Origin: Streptomyces spinosus
GTDB taxonomy: Bacteria; Actinomycetota; Actinomycetes; Streptomycetales; Streptomycetaceae
Assembly: GCF_020400655.1 (NCBI RefSeq)
Contig: NZ_JAINRC010000003.1
Location: 1 to 64,000, forward strand
DNA: 64,000 nucleotides
Direction of reading: 5' to 3'
A program made the position numbers and the translations under genes. The notes beneath the pieces are model-generated. The model saw nothing but the letters and a program-made list of their open reading frames with translations. It was not told the DNA's origin and did no database searches. This document shows positions 45,098-54,218 of the stretch, piece by piece (the stretch's first letter is position 1; each line of letters opens with the position of its first letter).

Positions 45098-46369
45098 CTA
45101 GCGGACCGTCGGCTGGTCGTCGTCCAGGGCGCGCGCCGGGGGCGTGCGCGAGAGGAACAGGCCGAAGACCGGGGGCTGCGCCTGGAGCAGCTCGAGGCGT
45201 CCGCCGTCGGCCTCCGCGAGGTCACGGGCGACGGCGAGGCCGATCCCCGTGGAGTTCCGCCCGCTGATCGTGCGCTCGAAGATCCGCGCGCCGAGGTCGG
45301 CCGGCACGCCCGGCCCCTCGTCGGTGACCTCGATCACGGCCTGGTTGCCGGTGACCCGGGTGCGCAGGGCGACGGTGCCGCCGCCGTGCATCAGCGAGTT
45401 CTCGATCAGCGCGGCCAGCACCTGCGCGACCGCGCCCGGGGTGCCGACCGCCTGGAGGTGCCGCTTGCCGGAGCTGACGATGGCCCGGCCGACGCCGCGG
45501 TAGGCAGGCCGCCACTCGGCGAGCTGCTGCTGGATGACCTCGTCCAGGTCGAAGGTGACGGCGGAGCCGGTCCGCGGGTCCCGCGAGTTCGTCAGCAGCC
45601 GCTGCACGACGTCCGTGAGCCGCTCGACCTGCGTCAGCGCGATGGTCGCCTCCTCCTTCACCGTGTCCGGGTCGTCGGTGAGGGTGATCTCCTCCAGGCG
45701 CATGGACAGCGCGGTCAGCGGTGTACGGAGCTGGTGGGAGGCGTCGGCCGCGAGGCGCCGCTCGGCCGTCAGCATGCGCCCGATGCGCTCGGCGGAGGCG
45801 TCCAGCACATCGGCGACCCGGTCCAGCTCGGGGACGCCGTACCGCTTGTGCCGGGGGCGCGGGTCGCCGGAGCCGAGGCGTTCGGCGGTCTCGGCGAGGT
45901 CGGTCAGCGGGGAGGCGAGCCGGTTGGCCTGCCGTACGGCCAGCAGCACCGCCGCCACCACGGCGAGCAACGCGACCAGCCCGATGATCAGCAGGGTCCG
46001 GCCGACCTCGCGGGTCACCGCGGAGCGCGGCTCCTGCACGGTGACCGTCTCGCCCTCCTCGCCACGCTGGGTGGAGTGGATGGTGTCGCCCTCGGGCCTG
46101 TCGCCGATCTCGATGGGCGGCTTGCCGGGCATCCGGATGACCGCGTACTGGTCCTTGCTGACCGGGTTGCGCAGTACGTCCGCGTTGACGTTCTCCGCGG
46201 CGAGGATGCGGCTGTCCACGATGCTGGCCAGCCGCACCGCCTCGGACTCCACCCGTTCCTGGGCGCTGTTGCTGATCGTCCGTGTCTCGACGATCACCAG
46301 GGACACGCCGAAGACCGCGATCACCACGAGGACGACGGCGAGGGTGGACTGGATGAGACGTCGGCGCAT
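45098..46369 (-). CDS. Sensor histidine kinase of a two-component system
   Basis: This 423-residue kinase has helices at about 8-28 and 130-155 flanking an extracytoplasmic sensor of about 100 residues. A HAMP linker follows (ANRLASPLTDLAETAERLGS). The HisKA box is LAADASHQLRTPLTALSMRL with the phospho-acceptor His in SHQLRTP. The HATPase domain has LIENSLMHGGG (N-box) and VTDEGPGVPADLG (G1). The response regulator gene ends 35 bp upstream of its start, so the two form an operon. The signal is unknown. It resembles CseC-like envelope-stress kinases in layout. Confidence 0.95.
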   Translation of the reverse strand: MRRRLIQSTLAVVLVVIAVFGVSLVIVETRTISNSAQERVESEAVRLASIVDSRILAAENVNADVLRNPVSKDQYAVIRMPGKPPIEIGDRPEGDTIHSTQRGEEGETVTVQEPRSAVTREVGRTLLIIGLVALLAVVAAVLLAVRQANRLASPLTDLAETAERLGSGDPRPRHKRYGVPELDRVADVLDASAERIGRMLTAERRLAADASHQLRTPLTALSMRLEEITLTDDPDTVKEEATIALTQVERLTDVVQRLLTNSRDPRTGSAVTFDLDEVIQQQLAEWRPAYRGVGRAIVSSGKRHLQAVGTPGAVAQVLAALIENSLMHGGGTVALRTRVTGNQAVIEVTDEGPGVPADLGARIFERTISGRNSTGIGLAVARDLAEADGGRLELLQAQPPVFGLFLSRTPPARALDDDQPTVR

Positions 46370-46404
46370 GCTCCGTTACCTGGGGTGATCGCTGGGGCCC
46401 GGAC

Positions 46405-47082
46405 TCAGCTCTTCTCGAACCGGAAGCCCACGCCACGCACCGTCGCGATGTACCGGGGGTTCGCCGCGTCGTCGCCCAGCTTCTTGCGCAGCCAGGAGAT
46501 GTGCATGTCCAGGGTCTTGGTGGACGACCACCACGTGGTGTCCCAGACCTCGCGCATCAGCTGGTCCCGGGTCACCACCCGGCCCGCGTCCCGCACCAGC
46601 ACCCGCAGCAGGTCGAACTCCTTGGCGGTCAGCTGGAGTTCCTCGTCGCCCATCCAGGCCCGGTGCGACTCGACGTCGATGCGCACCCCGTGCGTGGCCG
46701 GCGGCTGCTGCGGTTCGGCGGCGCCGCGCCGGAGCAGGGCCCGCACCCGGGCGAGCAGTTCGGCGAGCCGGAACGGCTTGGTGACGTAGTCGTCGGCGCC
46801 CGCGTCCAGACCGACGACGGTGTCCACCTCGTCGGCCCGCGCGGTCAGGATGAGGATCGGCACGGTGTGACCGTCGGAACGCAGCCGGCGGGCGACCTCC
46901 AGGCCGTCCATGCCGGGCAGGCCCAGGTCCAGCACGACCAGGTCCACGCCGCCCTGCATTCCGGCGTCGAGCGCGGCGGGTCCGTCCTCGCGCACCTCGA
47001 CCTCGTAACCTTCCCGGCGCAGGGCGCGGGCCAGCGGCTCCGAGATGGACGCGTCGTCCTCGGCGAGCAGTACACGGGTCAT
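46405..47082 (-). CDS. OmpR-family response regulator
   Basis: This 225-residue regulator has a receiver domain starting MTRVLLAEDDASISEPLARA. Asp52 in VVLDLGLPGMDGLE is the phosphorylation site, with Lys in YVTKPF completing the pocket. The C-terminal winged helix contains LTAKEFDLLRVLVRDAGRVV and the recognition-helix region TLDMHISWLRKKLGDD. It is co-transcribed with the kinase just downstream. Targets are not identifiable from the window, though the peptide transporter gene directly upstream is divergent from it. Confidence 0.96.
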   Translation of the reverse strand: MTRVLLAEDDASISEPLARALRREGYEVEVREDGPAALDAGMQGGVDLVVLDLGLPGMDGLEVARRLRSDGHTVPILILTARADEVDTVVGLDAGADDYVTKPFRLAELLARVRALLRRGAAEPQQPPATHGVRIDVESHRAWMGDEELQLTAKEFDLLRVLVRDAGRVVTRDQLMREVWDTTWWSSTKTLDMHISWLRKKLGDDAANPRYIATVRGVGFRFEKS

Positions 47083-47608
47083 GAGGTGATGGTAGACCGC
47101 CCGCGTGCGGTGCCGGGGTGTGATCGGCAGCCGGGCTTCTTACCTTCGCATGCTGCTGGTACGAACCATTGACCTGGGGATGCGATCGTAGGAGAGACCT
47201 TCGAATCAGGTTCCGTGGTTCCCGCGACACCTGTGATCCATATCTCAAGTCCTTCCATATCCGGCAGTGTCCTGCCGTATGGTGACCTGAACGCCTGTAG
47301 TACACCGGGGACCTTTGGCGCGGCATGTGACGCCGAGGGTCTTCTTTGTGTGCGGGCTGGCCGGTGCCAGCCTTGAAAGGAATGACCTCTGGCCGGGCTC
47401 CGGACGCAGCGACGCGTCGGGGGCGTGGATCCCGGTGGTCGCCGTCCGCCGCTCCGCGATCCGGGGCGGACTCCCCCTGGGCGTGGGGGTGGGCGCCCGA
47501 CCCCGCCGGTGCCGGCCGACACCCCCACGGGCGGGCAACTCCCCACCTCTCGGCTCCGCCCGAGCCGGGGGGACCCCCACCGCGCGCCCCGACCAGCAAG
47601 GAACGACC
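47083..47608. other. Gene-free divergent region between response regulator and peptide transporter
   Basis: No convincing gene was seen in 526 bp. The response-regulator-proximal half is relatively AT-rich. An interrupted palindrome, CCATA-tc-CGGCA-N6-TGCCG-TATGG, occupies 47255-47282 and could be an operator. The half near the transporter carries GGGGGTGG/CCCCCAC-type Streptomyces intergenic GC motifs. Confidence 0.5.
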
Positions 47609-49114
47609 ATGGCGTCCAGCCTGACGAAGGACTCGGTCCGACCGGGCACCCCCGGTTCCGAGAAGACCTTCTTCGGCCACCCCCGCGGACTGGCCACTCT
47701 CTTCATGACCGAGATGTGGGAGCGCTTCTCCTACTACGGCATGAGGGCCCTTCTCCCGCTGTACCTGGTGGCCCCGGGTGGCCTGCACCTGAGCGCGGGC
47801 ACGGCGACGGCCATCTACTCCGTGTACCTGTCGCTCGTGTACCTGCTCGCCCTGCCCGGCGGCTGGTTCGCCGACCGCGTCCTCGGCCCCCGCAAGACGG
47901 TCGCCGTCGCGGGCCTGGTCATCATGCTCGGTCACCTGTGCCTGGCGCTGCCCGCCGCCGCGAGCTTCTTCGTCGGCCTGGTCCTCGTCGCCATCGGCTC
48001 CGGCCTGCTGAAGGCCAACATCTCCACGATGGTCGGTCACCTCTACGACGGCCCGCAGGACCCGCGTCGGGACGGCGGCTTCACGCTCTTCTACATCGGC
48101 ATCAACCTCGGCGCCTTCGTCGCCCCGCTGGTCATCGGCACCGTCGGCGAGAACGTCAACTGGCACCTGGGCTTCGCGCTGGCCGCGCTCGGCATGGCGC
48201 TGGGTCTCGCCCAGTACCTGCTCGGCGGCCGCCACCTGAACGCCAAGAGCAGCGAGGTCCCGACCCCGCTGACGCCCGCCGAGAAGGCGTCCACCCTGCG
48301 CAAGGGCCTGATCTGGCTGGCCATCGCCGCGGTCTTCTACGGCGTCGTCGGCGGCACCGGCCACTTCACCCTGAACTGGGCGCTGATCCCGCTCACCCTC
48401 ATCGGCCTGATCGTGCCGATCCTGGTCATCTCCCGCATCCTGCGCGACAAGGACCTGGAGCCGGCCGAGCGTTCCAAGGTGTCCGCGTACATCTGGTTCT
48501 TCGTGGCCGCCGCCGTCTTCTGGATGATCTACGACCAGGGCGGCTCCACCCTCTCGCTGTTCGCCGAGAAGAGCGCCGACAACACCATCTTCGGCTGGGA
48601 GTTCCCGGTCTCCTGGTACCAGTCGGTCAACCCGGTCATGATCATGGCCCTCGCGCCGGTCTTCGCCTGGCTGTGGCTGTGGCTGAACAAGCGCGGCAAG
48701 GAGCCGAGCACGATCGTGAAGTTCTCCTCCGGCCTGGTGCTGGTCGGCGCGTCCTTCTTCGTCTTCCTCGCCCCGCTGTCGATCGCCGAGGGCGGTCACA
48801 AGGCCGCGGCGCTGTGGCTGGTCGCGATCTACTTCGCGCAGACCGTCGGTGAGCTGACGCTGTCGCCGGTGGGCCTGTCGGTGACGACGAAGATGGCGCC
48901 GAAGAAGTACGCCTCGCAGATGATGGGCGTCTGGTTCCTCGCGGTGACCGCGGGCGACTCCGTCACCGCCCTGCTGTCGAACCCGGCCGTCGGTGGCGTC
49001 AACCTCGACAAGATGGGCTTCGTCGCCCTGGAGGCCGTGCTCGCCGTGCTCGCGGGCGTCGCGGTGTGGATGTACCGCGGCAAGGTGAAGAAGATGATGG
49101 GCGACGTGCACTAG
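47609..49114 (+). CDS. Proton-dependent oligopeptide (POT/PTR2) transporter
   Basis: This 501-residue MFS symporter imports di- and tripeptides. The PTR2 signatures are EMWERFSYYGMRALLPLYLV in helix 1, with the ExxER proton motif (E-M-W-E-R), and GGFTLFYIGINLGAFVAPLV in helix 5. Twelve to fourteen membrane segments are visible. The last is followed by a short basic tail (YRGKVKKMMGDVH). AAGGA lies six bases before the ATG. It is divergent from the two-component system, which may regulate it. Confidence 0.95.
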   Translation: MASSLTKDSVRPGTPGSEKTFFGHPRGLATLFMTEMWERFSYYGMRALLPLYLVAPGGLHLSAGTATAIYSVYLSLVYLLALPGGWFADRVLGPRKTVAVAGLVIMLGHLCLALPAAASFFVGLVLVAIGSGLLKANISTMVGHLYDGPQDPRRDGGFTLFYIGINLGAFVAPLVIGTVGENVNWHLGFALAALGMALGLAQYLLGGRHLNAKSSEVPTPLTPAEKASTLRKGLIWLAIAAVFYGVVGGTGHFTLNWALIPLTLIGLIVPILVISRILRDKDLEPAERSKVSAYIWFFVAAAVFWMIYDQGGSTLSLFAEKSADNTIFGWEFPVSWYQSVNPVMIMALAPVFAWLWLWLNKRGKEPSTIVKFSSGLVLVGASFFVFLAPLSIAEGGHKAAALWLVAIYFAQTVGELTLSPVGLSVTTKMAPKKYASQMMGVWFLAVTAGDSVTALLSNPAVGGVNLDKMGFVALEAVLAVLAGVAVWMYRGKVKKMMGDVH

Positions 49115-49133
49115 TCCACGGAAGCCTTGGCCG

Positions 49134-49167
49134 GGAGGGCCGCCACACCTGGGTGTGGCGGCCCTCC
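49134..49167. terminator. Terminator after the peptide transporter gene, 15-bp stem
   Basis: Arms GGAGGGCCGCCACAC (49134-49148) and their exact complement (49153-49167) flank a CTGG loop, about 20 bp past the stop. Confidence 0.85.
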
Positions 49168-49409
49168 TCGTGTGCGGGGCCGCTGAATGCCCCGCGCCCC
49201 TCGGCGGGCTGTCGCGTCCCGCGCCCTGGGAGCACCGTGAAAACCGCGGCCCAGCGGGATCGCCGTGCCCGCGACCACGGCAAGGCTCTCAGGGCGCCGT
49301 GGGGGTCCAGGGTGGGGGAAGACGGCGGTCCTCACCGGGCCGCACGTCGTGGGCGCACCGATCGCCTCGACGGCGAGGAGGCCCGGGGACGGCGCGCCCA
49401 GGCGCCGGC

Positions 49410-49560
49410 GGCGGGCTCGCGGGTGCGGCGGTGGCCGACGAGGTGCCACCGGTGACGGGCTCGCGGGTGCGGCGGTGGCCAACGAGGTGCCACCGGTGAC
49501 GGGCTCGCGGGTGCGGCGGTGGCCAACGAGGTGCCACCGGTGACGGGCTCGCGGGTGCCG
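49410..49560. repeat. 44-bp tandem repeat array, about 3.4 copies
   Basis: Units start at 49410, 49454, 49498 and 49542, with only one or two differences between copies 1 and 2 and none seen between 2 and 3. Each unit contains the self-complementary CACCGGTG. Further degenerate units lie downstream. Confidence 0.85.
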
Positions 49561-49872
49561 GTGGGGTCGGGGGTCTCGTCCTTCGGGATGGCGGCGGAGC
49601 CGTCCGTCACCGCGACTCCTCGAACCCTACGGCGAGGGCGCGGCTCGCGGGCGAGGTGGCGCTCTTGTCGCCGACCCGCGTCTGACGGCGGTAGCCGACG
49701 AGGTGCCGCCGGCGGTAGCCGACGCCGAGGACGTCGGTGTGGGCCGCCGGCGCGGCCGTGAGCACGGCCGAGCCGGCCGGGGAAGACGCGTCACACGCCG
49801 GAGTCGTGGTGATCCGGCGTGCGCCGGGCGGTGCCGGAGGGAGGCGGGGACCCGGGTGGCCTCCGCCGTCGC

Positions 49873-50451
49873 TCAGGCGGGAGCGCCCAGCTCCGCCCAG
49901 ACCGTCTTGCCCGGCGTGCCGGGAGCGCGGACCACGCCCCAGTCCAGGCACAGCCGCTGCACGATGAACATGCCGTGCCCGCCGGGCCGGCCGGCGCGGT
50001 GCGGGGTGCGCGGGGCCGGCTCGCCGGGGCCCCGGTCGGAGACCTCCAGCCGGATCACCTTGTTGTCGCAGGAGAGGAGCAGTTCGTCGGGGCCCTCGGC
50101 GTGCAGGCAGGCGTTGGTCACCAGCTCGGAGACCACGAGCAGCACGTCCTCGGCGGCGGCCCGCTGCTCGGCGCCGGCGGCGGGCAGCCAGCCCCACGCG
50201 TACAGCGCCTGGCGGGTGAAGTCGCGGGCGAGCGGGACGGCCCCGCTCTCGCCTTCCAGGCGCAGCCTGCGGACCTGCCGGCCCCGGGTTGGCTGAGTGC
50301 CGTCGGCCGGGCCCGGCGGCCCGGACGGCACGGACGGCGCGGCTGCCCCCGTGGCCGCGCCGACGGTCGACGCAGCCCCCTCGGACGCCCCGGAAGCGCC
50401 GCTGGGCTCCGGGCCGCGGTCGCCCGGCGAGTAAGGCCGGGTGGTGCTCAT
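49873..50451 (-). CDS. GHKL ATP-binding protein (RsbW/anti-sigma kinase type)
   Basis: This 192-residue protein has about 65 residues of Ser/Gly/Pro-rich N-terminus, then a HATPase_c domain. The N-box is VVSELVTNACLHAEG, G1 is VSDRGPGEPAP, and the G2-like GRPGGHGMFIVQRLCLDWG follows. Such kinases phosphorylate STAS antagonists and bind sigma-B-type factors. The STAS protein and sigma factor lie next door, so they probably form a partner-switching module like the one reported around S. coelicolor sigI. Which gene is the true antisigma partner is inferred. Confidence 0.85.
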   Translation of the reverse strand: MSTTRPYSPGDRGPEPSGASGASEGAASTVGAATGAAAPSVPSGPPGPADGTQPTRGRQVRRLRLEGESGAVPLARDFTRQALYAWGWLPAAGAEQRAAAEDVLLVVSELVTNACLHAEGPDELLLSCDNKVIRLEVSDRGPGEPAPRTPHRAGRPGGHGMFIVQRLCLDWGVVRAPGTPGKTVWAELGAPA

Positions 50452-50894
50452 CAGCGCTTCACCTCACCGATTCACCAGTTCACGATTCAATAGTCCGGTC
50501 AATAGTCCGGCCGGTGGTCTCCGGCCGTTCAGTCCTGTCGGAGGCCTGGCCTCCGTCGGCACCCTGGGCGCCGTCCGGCCGGGAGGCGGTCCGCACGCCG
50601 TTCGTACGCCGTCCGCACGCCGCCCGGTGGTCGCCCGCACGCCGCCCGGACGGGAATCCACACCCGCCCGTCCGCCGGACGCACGCCCCGTCCGGGGCGT
50701 CCGCCCGCCTCCGGGAATCCGGTGACCGACGACCGGCCACCGGCGCCGGTGGCCGGCACCCGGCGGAACGCCTCCCGCTTTCTTCTGCCCACTCCTGCCC
50801 GACCGATCCGGCGGAACACCCCCCGTTTCGGGCAGGATGTGTGTAACTCCCACGGGAAGCCGCGACGGACCGGACCGGACACCGGGGCGCCGGC
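50452..50894. other. 443-bp gene-free region between antisigma-type kinase and antagonist genes
   Basis: No coding sequence was seen. It holds a 12-bp tandem direct repeat close to the kinase start and many CGCACGCCG / CGTCCG repeats around 50580-50650. It forms the upstream region of the minus-strand kinase gene. Confidence 0.55.
50487..50510. repeat. Two adjacent perfect 12-bp direct repeats
   Basis: TCAATAGTCCGG occurs twice head-to-tail, 36 bp upstream of the antisigma-type kinase start. The minus-strand reading, CCGGACTATTGA, includes TTGACC across the junction. This is a candidate operator. Confidence 0.6.
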
Positions 50895-51272
50895 TCAGTC
50901 GGCACCGTCGGCCAGGGCCGCCTCCAGGGAGTCGTGGACGGTGAAGACCGCCTCGGCCCCGGTGATCTCGAACACGCGGGCGACCACCGGCAGCATCCCT
51001 GCCAGATGGACCCCGCCCCCGGCGGCCTCCGCCTTGAGGCGGGCGCCGAGCAGGACGTTCAGTCCTGTGGAGTCGCAGAACTCCAGGCGTGAACAGTCCA
51101 CGACAAGCCGCGTGAAGCCCTTGTCCAAGAGGTCGTCGAGGGGCTCACGCAAAAGATCGGCGGTGTGGTGGTCGAGCTCACCCGCCGGTGTCACAACGGC
51201 GCTGGAGCCCTCTTCCCGCACCTCCACCAGAAGCCGGCCCGACTGTGCGCTGCCGACCGTCCCGTGGTCCAT
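50895..51272 (-). CDS. STAS-domain anti-sigma factor antagonist
   Basis: This 125-residue protein has the SpoIIAA/RsbV fold: SAVVTPAGELDHHTADLLRE and VVDCSRLEFCDSTGLNVLLG, with the regulatory Ser68 in the DSTG loop. In its unphosphorylated form it would sequester the antisigma kinase. The ATG follows GGGAGAGAGACGGC. It is divergent from the sigma factor gene, so the kinase and antagonist lie on one strand and the sigma factor on the other. Confidence 0.93.
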   Translation of the reverse strand: MDHGTVGSAQSGRLLVEVREEGSSAVVTPAGELDHHTADLLREPLDDLLDKGFTRLVVDCSRLEFCDSTGLNVLLGARLKAEAAGGGVHLAGMLPVVARVFEITGAEAVFTVHDSLEAALADGAD

Positions 51273-51518
51273 GCCGTCTCTCTCCCGAGGTCGTGGCTGC
51301 TGATGCCCTCGAACATTACGCCTTCCATGCGCACTCCGACACCCGAACATCCGCACAGAAACGGACATATAGCCACAGAATGCACTTGCGACTCGCTCGG
51401 TGCAGCGGGTAGGGCTAGTAAGGACCCACCTACCTACACGCCGGCTTCGGAGGCGCCGCACACCGCAGTGCACGTACTGGCTTCGGCAGCCATATGCCGA
51501 GAACGATGGAGGACACCC

Positions 51519-52415
51519 ATGTCACCCCGGCTCGACGCATCGCCTACCCCGACCGCGACGTCGACACCCCCACCGGAACAACTGGATCATCCCATCGACC
51601 CCCTCGATCCCTTCGAGGGACTCCCGGAGATCCCCCCATACGACGAGATCGCCCCGGTCGACGCGCGGGCCCTGTCCAAGACCCTCTTCGAGCGCCTGGA
51701 GTCGCTTCAGGAGGGGACGCACGAGCACGCGTACGTCCGCAACACCCTCGTCGAGCTCAACCTCGCGCTCGTCAAGTTCGCCGCCTCCCGCTTCCGCTCC
51801 CGCAGCGAACCGATGGAGGACATCATCCAGGTCGGCACCATCGGCCTGATCAAGGCGATCGACCGTTTCGAACTCTCCCGCGGCGTCGAGTTCCCCACCT
51901 TCGCGATGCCGACCATCATCGGCGAGATCAAGCGGTTCTTCCGTGACACCTCGTGGTCCGTGCGCGTCCCGCGCCGGCTCCAGGAGCTGCGGCTCGACCT
52001 GGCCAAGGCCGGCGACGAGCTGGCGCAGCAGCTGGACCGCGCCCCCACGGTCGCGGAACTGGCCGAGCGGCTCGGCATCTCCAGGGACGAGGTCGTCGAG
52101 GGCATGGCCGCCTCGAACGCCTACACCGCCTCGTCGCTGGACGCCCAGCCTGAGGAGGACGAGTCCGAGGGCGCGCTCGCGGACCGCATCGGGTACGAGG
52201 ACCACGGCCTCGAAGGCATCGAGTACATCGAGTCGCTCAAGCCCCTGATCGCCGAACTCGCGCCCCGGGACCGGAAGATCCTCTCCCTGCGGTTCGTGGC
52301 GAACATGACCCAGTCGGAGATCGGCGAGGAACTCGGCATCTCCCAGATGCACGTGTCCCGGCTGCTGTCGCGCACGCTGGTACGGCTGCGCAAGGGGCTG
52401 ACGCTGGAGGAGTGA
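51519..52415 (+). CDS. RNA polymerase sigma factor, SigB/SigF/SigG group
   Basis: This 298-residue group 3 sigma factor has a Pro/Thr-rich N-terminus, then region 2 (FRSRSEPMEDIIQVGTIGLI and FPTFAMPTIIGEIKRFFRDT), region 3 (RAPTVAELAERLGISRDEVV) and region 4 (MTQSEIGEELGISQMHVSRL). There is no region 1.1. Its place beside the STAS and GHKL genes fits S. coelicolor SigI or a close relative. The symbol is left blank because several paralogs look alike. TGGAGGA lies six bases before the ATG. A hairpin terminator follows. Confidence 0.95.
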   Translation: MSPRLDASPTPTATSTPPPEQLDHPIDPLDPFEGLPEIPPYDEIAPVDARALSKTLFERLESLQEGTHEHAYVRNTLVELNLALVKFAASRFRSRSEPMEDIIQVGTIGLIKAIDRFELSRGVEFPTFAMPTIIGEIKRFFRDTSWSVRVPRRLQELRLDLAKAGDELAQQLDRAPTVAELAERLGISRDEVVEGMAASNAYTASSLDAQPEEDESEGALADRIGYEDHGLEGIEYIESLKPLIAELAPRDRKILSLRFVANMTQSEIGEELGISQMHVSRLLSRTLVRLRKGLTLEE

Positions 52416-52446
52416 CCCTCCGCCCGCGACTTCCCCGCACTGCGGT

Positions 52447-52476
52447 GAGCGGCCCGGCCGGAACGCCGGGCCGCTC
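52447..52476 (+). terminator. Terminator after the sigma factor gene
   Basis: GAGCGGCCCGG and CCGGGCCGCTC form a perfect 11-bp stem with an 8-base loop, 32 bp past the stop. Confidence 0.8.
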
Positions 52477-52638
52477 CGCCGTCCCCGTCGCGCACTCCAC
52501 CGCTGTGCCGGGTGCCCGGCGGCCCAACCGTTATGCGGTTCCGCACAGAAACCTCTTTCCGCGACCGCCACCGTCCACCACTATGGGTCCCCAAACTGGC
52601 TGGTATGTCAGCGGCCTTCTCGGGACGGAGGGTGTTGC

Positions 52639-54174
52639 ATGGCTGAGGGGGGCCACGCCACGGCGGGGGACCACGACCACGCGCCGGACGCGCGGCTGAC
52701 CGAACTGCTGCGCTCCCCCACGCCCACGGCCTACCCGGCGTTGCAGGAGCTGCGCCGCCGGCACCACCCGGCGGTCCTCGCCTACGCCCGGCTGTGCGCG
52801 GCGAGCGAGTCCGCGGCCCGCCGGCTGGCGGCGGAGACGTTCACCACGGCGGCCCGCGAGACGGCCCGGGGTGTCGAACCGCCCGTCCCCCTGCGCCACC
52901 GGCTGCTGCTGCTCACCGTGCGGCTGGCGGCCGACTGGGCGCGCGACGAACGCTCCGCCGGTGTCGACCCGGCTCTGCTGCTGGTGCTGACCACGGCCGG
53001 CCAACCCGAGGGCCCGACCCCGCCCCTGCTCCCGGCCTTCCGGTCACTGCCGTCCCGCGCCCAGGGACTGCTCTGGTACGGCGTCCTCGAAGCGGAACCC
53101 GAGGAGCGCACCGCCGCCTTCCTCGGCCTCGGCCGGACGGACGTCTCCCACGACACCCCGCGGGCCCTCGCCGCCCTGGCCCAGGCCTGTCTGCGGCACC
53201 GGCTGGCCGCCTCCGACGACCCGCGCTGCGCGGACTTCCGGCGGCTGATCGAGGAGGCGGCACGGCCGGACGCCCCGCGCCGCAGCGCCGACCTGGACAC
53301 CCACATGGCGCGCTGCCCGCACTGTACGGCCGCGTTCGAGGAACTGCGGGCCGTGCGGGACGCGCCCCGGCAGACCCTGGCCGAGGGTCTGCTGCCGTGG
53401 CGCGGAACGGCGTACCTGCGCGGGGACGAGCACCCCGCACCCGCCGCCGTGCCCACGGCCGCCGGCACGGCGGGCCGGCCGCCCCGGAGCCGCGTCCTGC
53501 TGGGCTCGGCGGCCCTGGGCGTGGCGTTGACCCCGCTGCTGGTCTTCCTGTTCGTCCCCGCGCACACCCCCGACCGCCGCCCGTCGGCGACGACCCCCGC
53601 CCCCTCCTCGGTGACGGTGACGGCGACGGTCTCGCTCCCCCCGTCGCACCCCGCTTCCCCGTCCCCGTCCCCCACGTCCGCGCCCGCGTCCTCCTCCCCG
53701 GCGTCGCACCGCCCGACGTCGGCGCCGCCCCGCCGCGAGACCCCGAGCCCGACGCCCCCGCCCGCCCCGCCGGGCGCCTTCTCCGCCCAGGTGGTCAACC
53801 TCGTCACGGGCCGTTGCCTGGACATCCGTGACGGCGACCTGGCGAAGGGCACCGACGTCGTCACGGCCCCCTGCGGCTCCTCGGCGACCCAGCGCTGGAG
53901 CGTCGACGCCTCCCTGGGCGTGCTCCGCTCGGCGGCCGACGACGACTTCTGCCTGGACAGCCGGGGCTCGGTCGACCGGGGCGTGGGCATCTGGGAGTGC
54001 GACTCGGTCCACGGCCGCAACGGCGAGAACCTCCGCTTCACCGTCGACCCCGACGGCACGATCCGCCCGGCCATCGCCCTCGAGACGGCGGTGACCCCGG
54101 CCGACGACGACGGCGTGACCCTGCGCCCCCTGTCCGGCAGCCGCGGACAGCGGTGGCGGGCGGGGGCGCGATGA
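52639..54174 (+). CDS. ECF-sigma-like / zinc-finger / membrane / ricin-type lectin fusion protein
   Basis: This 511-residue multidomain protein has an N-terminal region resembling an ECF sigma factor (about 20-105 like region 2, 130-195 like region 4: LPSRAQGLLWYGVLEAEPEE). A putative antisigma-type zinc finger follows (HMARCPHC: H222, C226, C229). One membrane helix lies at 286-306. A Ser/Pro/Thr linker leads to a C-terminal ricin B-type beta-trefoil (about 380-508; VNLVTGRCLDIRDGD, TQRWSV, DDDFCLDSRG, GQRWR). The topology puts the sigma-like part inside and the lectin outside. Whether the sigma-like part still binds polymerase is unknown. GGAGGG precedes the ATG. Confidence 0.8.
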   Translation: MAEGGHATAGDHDHAPDARLTELLRSPTPTAYPALQELRRRHHPAVLAYARLCAASESAARRLAAETFTTAARETARGVEPPVPLRHRLLLLTVRLAADWARDERSAGVDPALLLVLTTAGQPEGPTPPLLPAFRSLPSRAQGLLWYGVLEAEPEERTAAFLGLGRTDVSHDTPRALAALAQACLRHRLAASDDPRCADFRRLIEEAARPDAPRRSADLDTHMARCPHCTAAFEELRAVRDAPRQTLAEGLLPWRGTAYLRGDEHPAPAAVPTAAGTAGRPPRSRVLLGSAALGVALTPLLVFLFVPAHTPDRRPSATTPAPSSVTVTATVSLPPSHPASPSPSPTSAPASSSPASHRPTSAPPRRETPSPTPPPAPPGAFSAQVVNLVTGRCLDIRDGDLAKGTDVVTAPCGSSATQRWSVDASLGVLRSAADDDFCLDSRGSVDRGVGIWECDSVHGRNGENLRFTVDPDGTIRPAIALETAVTPADDDGVTLRPLSGSRGQRWRAGAR

Positions 54175-54218
54175 GTGTGGCGGAGTCGGGCGGCAGAGCC
54201 TTGCTGGGCCTGCGCCAC

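Larger units (their letters stand above)
49115..49872. other. 758-bp gene-free region with tandem repeats
   Basis: I see no reliable gene here. Open frames exist on both strands but consist of repeat translation products (for example GSRVRRWPTRCHR). Contents are the transporter terminator, the 44-bp repeat array and degenerate GCCGACGAGGTGCC-type elements near 49690-49720. Confidence 0.65.

Noticed and set aside
49066..49610. Several overlapping open frames in the 44-bp repeat region
   Set aside because: Their translations are repeats of the DNA unit (Arg/Pro-rich) on both strands, with no ribosome sites. They end wherever the unit frame closes.
50464..50905. Open frames of 110-140 codons between the antisigma kinase and antagonist genes
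   Set aside because: All are Arg/Pro/Gly-rich products of repeated CGCACGCCG-type DNA, present in several frames at once.
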